Source: Planctomycetia bacterium (GTDB lineage Bacteria > Planctomycetota > Planctomycetia > Pirellulales > UBA1268). From it: a DNA stretch of 32,562 bases. A model generated the notes under the pieces. That model ran no database searches and was not told the DNA's origin. It saw only the letters and a list, made by a program, of their open reading frames with translations. The DNA lies in assembly GCA_026401075.1 (NCBI GenBank), contig JAPLNQ010000139.1, forward strand, positions 1 through 32,562. Reading direction: 5' to 3'. Each line of letters begins with the position of its first letter. The stretch's first letter is position 1. The translations under genes were made by a program, and so were the position numbers. Positions 7,924-15,487 of this stretch are shown here, piece by piece.

Positions 7924-8919
7924 ATGCATACGCATTCAGAAACCTCCCGGCAGGACCTGCCGATTCGGGTCGGCACCCGGGCCAGCCTGCTGGCCCGCAC
8001 GCAGACAGGGTGGGTCGTCGACCAACTCCGTAGCCACGGGCACGCCGTGGAGGTCGTCACGATCTCCACGCAGGGGGATCGCCGCGACGACGTGCCGATT
8101 TCGGCTATCGGCGGGGACGGGGTTTTTGTTCGCGAGCTGGAGCGTGCCCTGCTGGAGCGACGGATCGACGCCGCCGTCCACAGCCTGAAGGATCTGCCCA
8201 CGGAGGAAACGCCCGGGCTGACGGTGGCCTGCGTGCCCGTGCGGGCCATGCCGTTCGACGCGCTCGTCGCCCGGGAGCCGTGCACGCTCGAGTCGTTGCC
8301 GCCCGGTGCCGTGGTGGGAACCTCCAGCCTGCGGCGGGTCGCGCAGGTCAAAGCAATCCGCAGTGATCTGGACGTACGTGCCATCCGTGGCAATGTGGAC
8401 TCCCGCCTCCGCCGACTCGATGGCGGCGAATACGATTGCCTGATCCTCGCCGGCGCGGGGCTCGAGCGGCTGGGGTTGGCCAGCCGGATCACGCACGTGC
8501 TGCGGCCCGATGCCTTCTGGCCGGCGGTCTCACAAGGAGCCCTGGGCATCCAAATCCGTGCCGACGACGGGCGACTGCGTCTCGCCCTCGAACCGCTCGA
8601 CGACCCCGCCACGCATCAGGCCGTGCGGGCGGAACGCAGCTGCCTCGCGGCCCTCGCGGGCGGGTGTCTGGCCCCCATCGGAGCCTGGGGCCATCAGACT
8701 GACGACGGGCACCTGGAATTGGGCGGCTGCGTGCTGGAAGACTCGGGAGACCGTGTGCTGCGGATCGCGGCTACTGTCAGGGCGGCCGTTCCGCATGACG
8801 AGCTGCCGGAATTGTCTCGAAAGCCGGAATCTCTCGGCAAGGAACTGGCGGGCCTGCTTCTCGACCGCGGTGCCGCAGCCATGCTGGCCCGCGTCCGGGC
8901 GAGGGTGTCGCCCCTCTGA
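7924..8919 (+). CDS. hemC: Porphobilinogen deaminase (hydroxymethylbilane synthase)
   Basis: A 331-residue cytoplasmic enzyme that polymerises four porphobilinogens into hydroxymethylbilane in haem biosynthesis. Family landmarks are GTRASLLARTQT, the catalytic region AVHSLKDLPTE (Asp90), GTSSLRRVAQV, IRGNVDSRL and the dipyrromethane-cofactor cysteine C248 in GGCLAPIGAW. Length is close to the usual 310-320. The ATG at 7924 has only a weak GCAGG upstream; a stronger GAGGAG lies about 15 nt away. No other haem gene is in the window. Confidence 0.96.
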   Translation: MHTHSETSRQDLPIRVGTRASLLARTQTGWVVDQLRSHGHAVEVVTISTQGDRRDDVPISAIGGDGVFVRELERALLERRIDAAVHSLKDLPTEETPGLTVACVPVRAMPFDALVAREPCTLESLPPGAVVGTSSLRRVAQVKAIRSDLDVRAIRGNVDSRLRRLDGGEYDCLILAGAGLERLGLASRITHVLRPDAFWPAVSQGALGIQIRADDGRLRLALEPLDDPATHQAVRAERSCLAALAGGCLAPIGAWGHQTDDGHLELGGCVLEDSGDRVLRIAATVRAAVPHDELPELSRKPESLGKELAGLLLDRGAAAMLARVRARVSPL

Positions 8920-9031
8920 CGCCCCGGAGGATGAGGGGATCACCAAAGTGGGTGGTTGGCCGAATTGACCAATTTTGCGAGGGTAGGGAATGAATTGGCG
9001 GTGCCACGTTACGATGCGGCGCGGCCGACGG

Positions 9032-9060
9032 TTGTATCAATAAAGTTGATTTGCTAATAT
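9032..9060 (+). promoter_or_regulatory. Possible sigma-70-like promoter for the response regulator gene
   Basis: The hemC to response-regulator gap (8920-9180) holds an AT-rich patch unlike its surroundings. TTGTAT at 9032-9037 and TAATAT at 9055-9060 are separated by 17 bp, matching 3 of 6 and 4 of 6 consensus positions. This is the best promoter candidate in the gap but the match is modest. I see no coding sequence in the rest of it. Confidence 0.3.
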
Positions 9061-9148
9061 TTTCCTTACACGGGGCTCATGCCAACCTCCCGCCTCCGGT
9101 TTGCCGGATGGGTGAGCAACGCCGATCAGAGCCAGCCGTCATTCACTC

Positions 9149-9163
9149 CCGCGGAAACCGCGG
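9149..9163. repeat. Perfect 6-bp GC hairpin ahead of the response regulator start
   Basis: CCGCGG at 9149-9154 and again at 9158-9163 (self-complementary) flank an AAA loop. The right arm runs into GGAAAGG, the probable ribosome binding site for the gene starting at 9181. In mRNA the stem could reduce ribosome access. Confidence 0.45.
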
Positions 9164-9180
9164 AAAGGTTCTAAACGTCC

Positions 9181-9813
9181 ATGTCCATCAAATTAGTCAT
9201 TGCCGATGATCACGAGGTGGTGCGACGAGGCCTCGTGAGCCTGCTGGCCGGGTCGGAAGTGAAGATCGTTGGCGAAGCCACCAGTGGTGACGAGGCCATC
9301 AAGCTCACTCGCAAACTGAAGCCCGACGTTGTGCTGTTGGACATCCGCATGCAAGGCAAGGACGGCCTCGAGGCGGTCGAGCGGATTCGTGCCGACATGC
9401 CCGCGGTTCGCGTGGTGGTGCTCTCCACGTTCGACAATCCGACCTATGTTGCCCGTGCCGTGGCGGCGGGGGCCCACGACTACATGCTCAAGGGCTGCAC
9501 CCGGGCCGAACTCATCAACTCGATCGCGGGGGCGGCTGCGGGCCAGCTGCCGATGAAGGCCGGGGAGCTTCGCCGGGTGGCAACCACCATGGCCAATCGC
9601 GTCGCAACGCCCGATCCGGATATTCCGCTCACGCAGCGCGAGACGCAGGTGCTCAGGCATATGGCGCTGGGGCTCTCCAACAAGGAGATCGCCCAGTCGC
9701 TGACGATCAGCGTGGAGACGGTGAAGGAGCACGTGCAAAACATCCTGCGCAAGATCGCCGTCGGCGATCGCACGCAGGCGGCCGTCTGGGCCGTCCGTCG
9801 CGGGCTTGTGTAG
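9181..9813 (+). CDS. Two-component response regulator, NarL/LuxR type
   Basis: A 210-residue transcription regulator. Residues 1-120 are a receiver domain with the acidic pair IADDHE at the N-terminus, phospho-acceptor aspartate in VVLLDIRMQG (about residue 58), VVVLST and the conserved lysine in YMLKGC. Residues about 145-210 are a LuxR-type helix-turn-helix: LTQRETQVLRHMALGLSNKEIAQ then VETVKEHVQNILRKI. Such proteins bind DNA after phosphorylation by a histidine kinase. No kinase is adjacent, so it is an orphan; the CheA hybrid 9 kb away is unlikely to be its partner. It converges on xerC. Confidence 0.93.
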   Translation: MSIKLVIADDHEVVRRGLVSLLAGSEVKIVGEATSGDEAIKLTRKLKPDVVLLDIRMQGKDGLEAVERIRADMPAVRVVVLSTFDNPTYVARAVAAGAHDYMLKGCTRAELINSIAGAAAGQLPMKAGELRRVATTMANRVATPDPDIPLTQRETQVLRHMALGLSNKEIAQSLTISVETVKEHVQNILRKIAVGDRTQAAVWAVRRGLV

Positions 9814-9828
9814 GACGCGAACAGGCGT

Positions 9829-9927
9829 CCCCCGTGGCGGCCAGTGTCCCCTCCCCCCGTGGCGGCAAGTTTTCAACTTGTCCGTGTCCCCTCCACGGAT
9901 TCCACCAGTTAAAAACTCGTGGCCACG
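9829..9927. repeat. Cluster of intergenic palindromes (REP-like) between convergent genes
   Basis: The gap between the convergent response regulator and xerC genes is densely structured. CCGTGG (9857-9862) pairs with CCACGG (9893-9898) outside a perfect inner hairpin CAAGTT/AACTTG (9866-9871, 9875-9880). A second hairpin, CCACCAGTT/AACTCGTGG with one mismatch, spans 9902-9922 around an AAA loop. CGTGGCCACG at 9918-9927 is itself palindromic. CCCCGTGGCGGC and GTGTCCCCTCC each occur twice as direct repeats. It may be a bidirectional terminator or a dispersed palindromic element; other genomic copies would decide. Confidence 0.55.
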
Positions 9928-9969
9928 GGTCGAACTCTTTCGGCCTCGTCCTTCGCGGCGAGAGAGCCG

Positions 9970-10899
9970 TTACCTCGCCCGGGGATGGGCCTTGTCGAAG
10001 GCGTCCAGAAGCCGGGTGGTGGTCACGTGGGTGTAGATCTGCGTGGTCACGAGGCTCTTGTGGCCGAGGAGTTCCTGAACGCTGCGGATGTCGGCCCCCG
10101 CATCGAGCAAATGGGTGGCGAAACTGTGTCGCAGCGTGTGCGGACTCGCCCGGCGGGAGAGCCCCGCGACTGCGAGATGCTTCTCGAGCAACCTGGCCAC
10201 GCCACGAACCGAGAGTCTGCCGCCGAACCGGTTGGTGAACAGGGGCCGCGGTGCCCCGCGGGGCGGGGCGATCGCCGGCCGTGGGCGTGCCGTGAGCCAC
10301 GCCTGCAACGCGGTGTGTGCGTGTGAGCCGACCATTCCCAGGCGCTCGCGGCGGCCTTTTCCTCGGACGCGAATGGTGCCTCCGCGAAGATCCAGATCGG
10401 CATCGTCGAGGCCCACCAGTTCCCGCACCCGAACGCCCGACGAATACATCAGTTCGAGAATCGCCCGATCACGCAGGCCGCCTGCGTCGGCCGGTTTGGG
10501 GGCGGCGAGCAGCCGGCCAATCTCATCGCCGGTCAGAAACTTCGGAAGCTTGCGCGAACGCTTGGGGCTGCGCAGCGGTTTGGCAGGATTGGTGGGCACC
10601 CAGCCCTCCCGCTGACCGAAGGCATAGAAGCTGCGCGTGCTGGCCAATTTGCGGGCCACGCTCGAGGCGGCATAGCCGGCGGCATGCAGGCCCGCGGCGA
10701 ATCGACGCAGGATCACACTGGAAGCCTCTCCGGGGTTCCGACATCCGGCCGAGCGAAGGAATTCCTCCAGCTGCCGGAGGTCCTCGCGATAGCTCTTGAG
10801 CGTCAGCGGCGACGCTCCGCGCTCGGCGGCCAGAAACCGGAGAAAGCGATCTATCTCCGTCGAGAAACCATCTCCCGCTGCCGACGAGTGCGATGCCAT
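9970..10899 (-). CDS. xerC: Tyrosine recombinase XerC/XerD
   Basis: A 309-residue recombinase, the standard length for XerC/XerD. Residues about 12-97 form the SAM-like DNA-binding N-terminal domain (LRFLAAERGASPLTLKSYRED). The catalytic set is complete: R157 in SGVRVREL, K181 in GKGRRERL, H254 and R257 in HTLRHSF, H280 in LLGHKSL and nucleophile Y289 in TQIYTHV. The housekeeping role is resolving chromosome dimers at dif; XerC and XerD cannot be told apart here. It lies 9 bp downstream of a small unknown gene on the same strand. Nothing around it suggests a phage or integron integrase. Confidence 0.92.
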   Translation of the reverse strand: MASHSSAAGDGFSTEIDRFLRFLAAERGASPLTLKSYREDLRQLEEFLRSAGCRNPGEASSVILRRFAAGLHAAGYAASSVARKLASTRSFYAFGQREGWVPTNPAKPLRSPKRSRKLPKFLTGDEIGRLLAAPKPADAGGLRDRAILELMYSSGVRVRELVGLDDADLDLRGGTIRVRGKGRRERLGMVGSHAHTALQAWLTARPRPAIAPPRGAPRPLFTNRFGGRLSVRGVARLLEKHLAVAGLSRRASPHTLRHSFATHLLDAGADIRSVQELLGHKSLVTTQIYTHVTTTRLLDAFDKAHPRAR

Positions 10900-10908
10900 C
10901 GGGAAGGC

Positions 10909-11142
10909 TCAGGCCGGGCGGTCGGCGCGGGGTACGAAGCGGTGGCGACGGCTGTGGGATGTGCTCCCGCGGACCTTCTGCCCCAGCATCGCGGCGTCAT
11001 ACCAGGAAAAGCTCAGGTCAGGATTCGACGCATACCGCGCCAGGGTGCGGATGGTTTCGTCGCGACTTTCGTCATCGTAGAGGAACACATAGCGTTCCCC
11101 CCCTTTGACCAGTGCGATGACGTTGATGTCCCGGGAAGCCAT
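10909..11142 (-). CDS. Small conserved-looking protein of 77 residues, upstream of xerC
   Basis: No named family is recognised. The core reads as a compact alpha/beta domain: NVIALVKGGERYVFLYDD, then RDETIRTLARYASNPDLSF and SWYDAAMLGQKVR, followed by a basic tail of about 20 residues. Similar short proteins seem familiar from planctomycete genomes, but I cannot confirm that here. AGGA lies 8 nt before the ATG at 11142, supporting this start over in-frame codons further upstream. It ends 9 bp before xerC and is probably co-transcribed with it. No signal peptide or membrane segment. Confidence 0.72.
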   Translation of the reverse strand: MASRDINVIALVKGGERYVFLYDDESRDETIRTLARYASNPDLSFSWYDAAMLGQKVRGSTSHSRRHRFVPRADRPA

Positions 11143-11284
11143 GCGCCGCATCCTGCAGGCCGAGCGGCCGCACCCACGGCCCACCTAAGCTCGTATCGGC
11201 AGGTGATGTCAGGCCGGTCCAGCCTTCCTGCGTGCTCCCGCCGGGTCACCGTGATCCGGCCATCTCCCCTCAACCCCCGCCACC

Positions 11285-11968
11285 CTAAAACAGGTCGGCA
11301 AAGCCGCGTAGGGCGACCGGTTCCCGCGACGAGAACGGCTCGCCGTGGAGCGTGCCGATCGTGGAGCCCCACCAGCGGGAAGCCGCCTCGACCCGGTCGA
11401 GCACCGTGGGCTTGGGAGCGGTCTGGTCAAACTGGCTGGCGTAGCAGTCGAGGCTGGAGCGTTTGGTCTCCCATGTCGTGGTGGTGTCCACCACAAACGC
11501 AGGCCGCCGGACCAGTTTCAGATGCACGCTCCAGTAGGAGAAGATCCGTTCCGGATGCCATGGATCGCCGGGCAGATCGCACTTGGTGAGCTTGGCCCAG
11601 AACCGCGCCGCCTCCACCAACTTCGTGGCAGCGACATGATCGGGGTGGGCATCGACAGCGTAGGGCGCGAAGAGCCAACGGGGACGCACGCGGCGGATCA
11701 CTCCGGCCAGCGACGCGCGGGCGGCGAGCGTCGCCCGCAGCCGCCGATTGGGCAGGCCGAGATTCTCGCGCCACCTGAGCCCGAGCGCCGCTGTTGCAGC
11801 GGCAGTCTCTCGGGCCCGCGTTTCCAGCGACCCTCGCGGCGTCGGTTCGCCATCGGTGAGATCAAGCACCCCCACCCTCAGCCCCTGCGCCTGCATCAGC
11901 GCGATGGTGCCCCCCATGCCGATTTCGGCGTCATCCGGGTGCGGTGCGATTACGAGAACGTCGAGCAT
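11285..11968 (-). CDS. bshB1: PIG-L family deacetylase, BshB1-like
   Basis: A 227-residue zinc-dependent N-acetylglucosamine deacetylase-like protein. The metal site is APHPDDAEIGMGG at residues 8-20, with the partner motif DAHPDHVAATKLV near residue 110. The DLTDGEPTPRGS loop and the ENLGLPNRRL segment fit the BshB1 branch, which deacetylates GlcNAc-malate in bacillithiol biosynthesis. No bshA or bshC is in the window, so the substrate is inferred from subfamily resemblance; another sugar-amide deacetylase is possible. It is divergent from the M32 peptidase gene (77 bp gap) and 142 bp upstream of the small gene at 11142. Confidence 0.85.
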   Translation of the reverse strand: MLDVLVIAPHPDDAEIGMGGTIALMQAQGLRVGVLDLTDGEPTPRGSLETRARETAAATAALGLRWRENLGLPNRRLRATLAARASLAGVIRRVRPRWLFAPYAVDAHPDHVAATKLVEAARFWAKLTKCDLPGDPWHPERIFSYWSVHLKLVRRPAFVVDTTTTWETKRSSLDCYASQFDQTAPKPTVLDRVEAASRWWGSTIGTLHGEPFSSREPVALRGFADLF

Positions 11969-12045
11969 GGGCAGGGCCTTCGCGGGGAGCGTTCATGGGC
12001 GACCGCTGATTGCCCGGTCGGCCCCGCGACAGCATACTCTCCTGC

Positions 12046-13584
12046 ATGACGCCGCACCCGCATGACCGTTCTTCGCAGGAACAGCTTTTCGATGACGTCT
12101 GCGCCCATGCACGGCAGACCGCCGTGCTGGGGTCGGTGGAATCGCTGCTGTGCTGGGACGAGCAGACGATGATGCCGCCGCGGGCCGCGTCCCATCGGGC
12201 CGCGCAGGTGGAGGCGGTGGCGACCCTCGTCCATCGACAGCGTTGCGATCGGGTGTATGGCGAGCGGCTGGCCACGTTGGCAGCGGGGCCGCTCGTCCGG
12301 GACGGATCTCCCCAGGTTCGCACCGCGATCCGGCTCCTCAGCAAGGACTTTGCCAAGCATGCCCGGGTGCCGGAACGCCTGGTAGGCGCCCTGGCCAAGA
12401 CCTGTGTCGAGGCCCAGCAGGCGTGGTTGACTGCCCGCGCGGCATCGTCATGGAGCACCCTGGAGCCGTGGCTGCAGCAGGTGTTCAGCCTCAAACGCGA
12501 ACTGGCTGCCTGCCAGATGCCAGATGCTGATCCCTACGACAGCTTGCTCGACGACTACGAGCCGGGGGCACGCTGGGAGACGATTGCCGCGCAGTTCAGC
12601 CAGTTGCGGGACGAGATCGTGCCCCTCGTGCAGGCGTGCGCAGGATCGGCACGGCAGCCCGACGACGCGCTCGTGCGACAGCGCTACCCCGTTGCCGACC
12701 AGCAGCGATTTGTCCGCGAGGTCGCCTCCCGGATCGGTTTCGATTTCCATCGCGGCCGGCTCGACACCACCGCGCATCCCTTCTGCTCCGGGCTCGGCCC
12801 GCACGACTGCCGCATCACCACCCGCTGGGATGAACACGCGCTTCCAACCGCGCTATATGGCGTGTTGCACGAGGCCGGGCATGGGCTCTACGAGCAGGGG
12901 CTGCCCACCGAGTGGTATGGCTTGCCGCCCGGAGAAGCGGCATCGCTCGGTATCCACGAATCGCAGTCGCGGCTCTGGGAGAATCTGGTCGGTCGCTCGC
13001 CCGAGTTTTGGGAATGGTGCTTTCCAGTCGCGAGAGCGGCCTTTCCGCAGGCTTTAGCCGATGCCAGCGCGGCCCGCATACAAGAGTCGCTGATGGTCGT
13101 GAGGCCATCGCTGATCCGCGTGGAGGCCGACGAGGTCACGTACAACCTCCATGTCATGATGCGGTTCGATCTGGAACGCGCCGTGGTGCACGGCGACCTC
13201 GCCGTTGCCGATCTTCCGGAGGCATGGAACGAGCGGTTTACCCGCGACTTCGGCTTCCGACCGCCATCCGATGCAGAGGGCGTGTTGCAGGACATCCACT
13301 GGAGCGCCGGTCTCATCGGCTACTTCCCCACCTACACACTGGGCAACATTTTCGCTGCCCAACTCATGGCGGCAGCAGCCCGACAGCTGCCCGATCTTGA
13401 CAGCGATCTGGCCGCGGGCCGCTTTGCAGGGCTGCTCTCCTGGCTGCGAAGTCATGTGCACGCCCATGGCCGCCAGCTCGAGTCGGTCGCGCTCGTCGAG
13501 CAGGCCACCGGGCAGCCCGTGTCGGCGAGCTGGCTGGTGGAGAGCCTCCGACGCCGGTACGGGACGGCCTACGGTCTTGGTTGA
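12046..13584 (+). CDS. Carboxypeptidase Taq, M32 family metallopeptidase
   Basis: A 512-residue cytoplasmic enzyme matching the M32 family in length and motifs. The zinc site HEAGH is at residues 275-279 and the third ligand glutamate lies in GIHESQSRLWEN (E305). LCWDEQTMMPP near the N-terminus and GYFPTYTLGNIFAAQ near residue 430 are further M32 signatures. These enzymes remove C-terminal residues with broad specificity except proline. The ATG at 12046 fits the family start; no clear ribosome binding site is seen, and a TTG 36 bp upstream is less likely. It stands alone, divergent from the deacetylase gene. Confidence 0.93.
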   Translation: MTPHPHDRSSQEQLFDDVCAHARQTAVLGSVESLLCWDEQTMMPPRAASHRAAQVEAVATLVHRQRCDRVYGERLATLAAGPLVRDGSPQVRTAIRLLSKDFAKHARVPERLVGALAKTCVEAQQAWLTARAASSWSTLEPWLQQVFSLKRELAACQMPDADPYDSLLDDYEPGARWETIAAQFSQLRDEIVPLVQACAGSARQPDDALVRQRYPVADQQRFVREVASRIGFDFHRGRLDTTAHPFCSGLGPHDCRITTRWDEHALPTALYGVLHEAGHGLYEQGLPTEWYGLPPGEAASLGIHESQSRLWENLVGRSPEFWEWCFPVARAAFPQALADASAARIQESLMVVRPSLIRVEADEVTYNLHVMMRFDLERAVVHGDLAVADLPEAWNERFTRDFGFRPPSDAEGVLQDIHWSAGLIGYFPTYTLGNIFAAQLMAAAARQLPDLDSDLAAGRFAGLLSWLRSHVHAHGRQLESVALVEQATGQPVSASWLVESLRRRYGTAYGLG

Positions 13585-13734
13585 GGCCGGCCGCCCGCTG
13601 GATCTCGCCGGCCGGGAAATCCCAGCCCGAAGCCCCCATTTCTCGACGCCGTTTCGGACTGCCGGCGACTCGATGGTAGACTTTGCAGCATCCCGGCGAC
13701 GAACCCCGCGCCGGCGTGCGACTGGGAGGAATCA

Positions 13735-15440
13735 ATGGCGACCGACGACGACAAGCAGGTTCCAGAGCCGGATCCGTGGGCCGGGTTGGATAGCGGCGGT
13801 GCTGAAGACGCTGCTGCTGAAGACGCTGCTGATTTCACGTTTGCCTTCGAGGGTTCCAAAGACGACGCGGCAGACGACATTCCCCTGGTTGTGTTCCCAC
13901 CACCGGATGTCGAGGCAACTGGCTCGGAGGTCCACATGGGCTCCGGGATGGGCACCGGGATGGGCACCGAGCGTTCCGACATCATTTCGATGACCAACGC
14001 GGTGGACAACTCCGGCGAGGAAGACTTCGACGACCACGATGCGGCTGGCGACAGCTTCGACGACAACGACATCGCCCACGAGATGGGACTGTTGGATGCT
14101 GAAGGCGAAGCGATTGCAGCAGAGGCTCTCGCGTCGGGTGATGATTTCGATGACGCGGCCGATTTTGGTGAGCCGGTCAACGAGGCTCACTCCGACGACA
14201 CGGCAGAGTCTTGGCCGGACGATCCCGCCTCGATTCCCCTCAACACCGCCGTGGCGGCGACCGGAGCTGCCGGGGCGGCTTTGGTAATGGCCGGCGACCG
14301 GCCGGCGGCTGCGAAGAAAAAGGGGAGCGGCTTCGGCCAGATGGTGGGCGTGGTGTTGGGCGGGCTCATGGCGCTGCCGATCACTTACGCCATTCTGATC
14401 TGGGGATTCCAGAAGGATCCGTTCAAGCTTGGCAAGCAAGTGCCTTCGCAGTTGGCATTCCTCCTGCCCGAGAAGCTCCAGCCCGGCTATCAGCGGCCCA
14501 GGAAGGCGGGCGCCGGCCCCAACTTGGACGCCGCCCCGTCGCTTGACGATCTTCCGTCGGCCGATGAGCCAATGCCGACCACTCCGGACCCTGCTGCCAC
14601 GACTGCTGCCGAATCGGCTGAGTCCGAGCCAACCGAACCAACGAAACCAGCAGAGCCAACCCCACCGAGCCGGCGGAGTCTGCCAAGGCTGCGGCAGACG
14701 CGGCCGGCGAGAGTGTTGCCGCCGCGGTCGCGGCAGCACCGGCGATGGCCGCCGACTCGAGCCTTGCGGGAGCGTTTCCGAAGTCGGATTCGTTGCCAGG
14801 GCTCGATGCCCTGATGGCCGATGCCGGTGTGGCTGCTGTCGCGTCGCTTCCTGCCGCCGTTCCGGCCGCACTGCCGCCGCTCGATCTGACCGGCGTCGAG
14901 ACGGCCGCTGAGCATGCAGCGGAGGCCTTTGAAGCGCTGAACGCTGCGACCGACCCTGCCTCGCCGGATCGTGATCGACTGCTGGTCGCCTGGTACAAGC
15001 GGCTCGCACGGCTGGGCGAGGAGTTGGTCAGGCTCGAGACGAGCGCGGCTGATTCCGGTCGTCCGCTCTCGCCGACGCCTGCCCCGGCCGCCGACCTGAT
15101 CGACAGCATCTGTGTCAGCGAGGCAGCCGTGGCGGATCTCGACAGGCTCGGCGGGATGTGGCTCACCAGTCAAAAACGGCAGGCAGATGGAGTCTCGTTG
15201 GTCGTCACCCTGGGACCATCCCGACAAGTCGGCCCCTACTGGAGCACTCGCGCAATGGTCTCCGGAGCCGAGTTGGATGGCACCGACCGCACCATGGCGA
15301 TCATCTCGCGTTTGGCCCCGCCGACCGACATGGGTGAGCGGGTCGTGGTCTCGGGTGTGATGTTCGACGGCGATGCCATCTGGGCCGCCGACATGCGGCC
15401 GATCGTGCCGCCGCCATCGTCGGACACTGAACAAGAATAG
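13735..15440 (+). CDS. Large acidic single-pass membrane protein of unknown function, interrupted by a frameshift
   Basis: Two plus-strand frames join into one protein of about 568 residues if one C is added to the four-C run at 14660-14663; the joint then reads EPTPTEPAESAKAAADAAG. The first 170 or so residues are strongly acidic (many Asp/Glu) with a GMGTGMGT repeat and AEDAAAEDAA. One membrane helix follows near residue 205 (MVGVVLGGLMALPITYAILI). A Pro-Glu-Thr linker comes next, then an Ala-rich stretch and a C-terminal globular domain (about 150 residues). GGAGG lies just before the ATG at 13735. An acidic cytoplasmic N-terminus and external C-terminal domain is a reasonable topology. 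I recognise no family. The amidase gene follows closely. Confidence 0.72.
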
Positions 15441-15487
15441 GCTCGCGGCAGCCCTGTCCGGCGGCCGTGTGGCGCGAGGGAGGCGCA

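Noticed and set aside
9970-10899. Tyrosine recombinase as an integrase marking a mobile element
   Set aside because: Length and motifs match housekeeping XerC/XerD. There is no tRNA, att-like direct repeat or cargo around it, and composition matches the neighbours.
13732-15009. Minus-strand open frame of 425 codons opposite the acidic membrane protein
   Set aside because: Low-complexity Arg/Pro-rich translation with no domain. The plus strand has a proper ribosome binding site, a membrane helix and an acidic domain.
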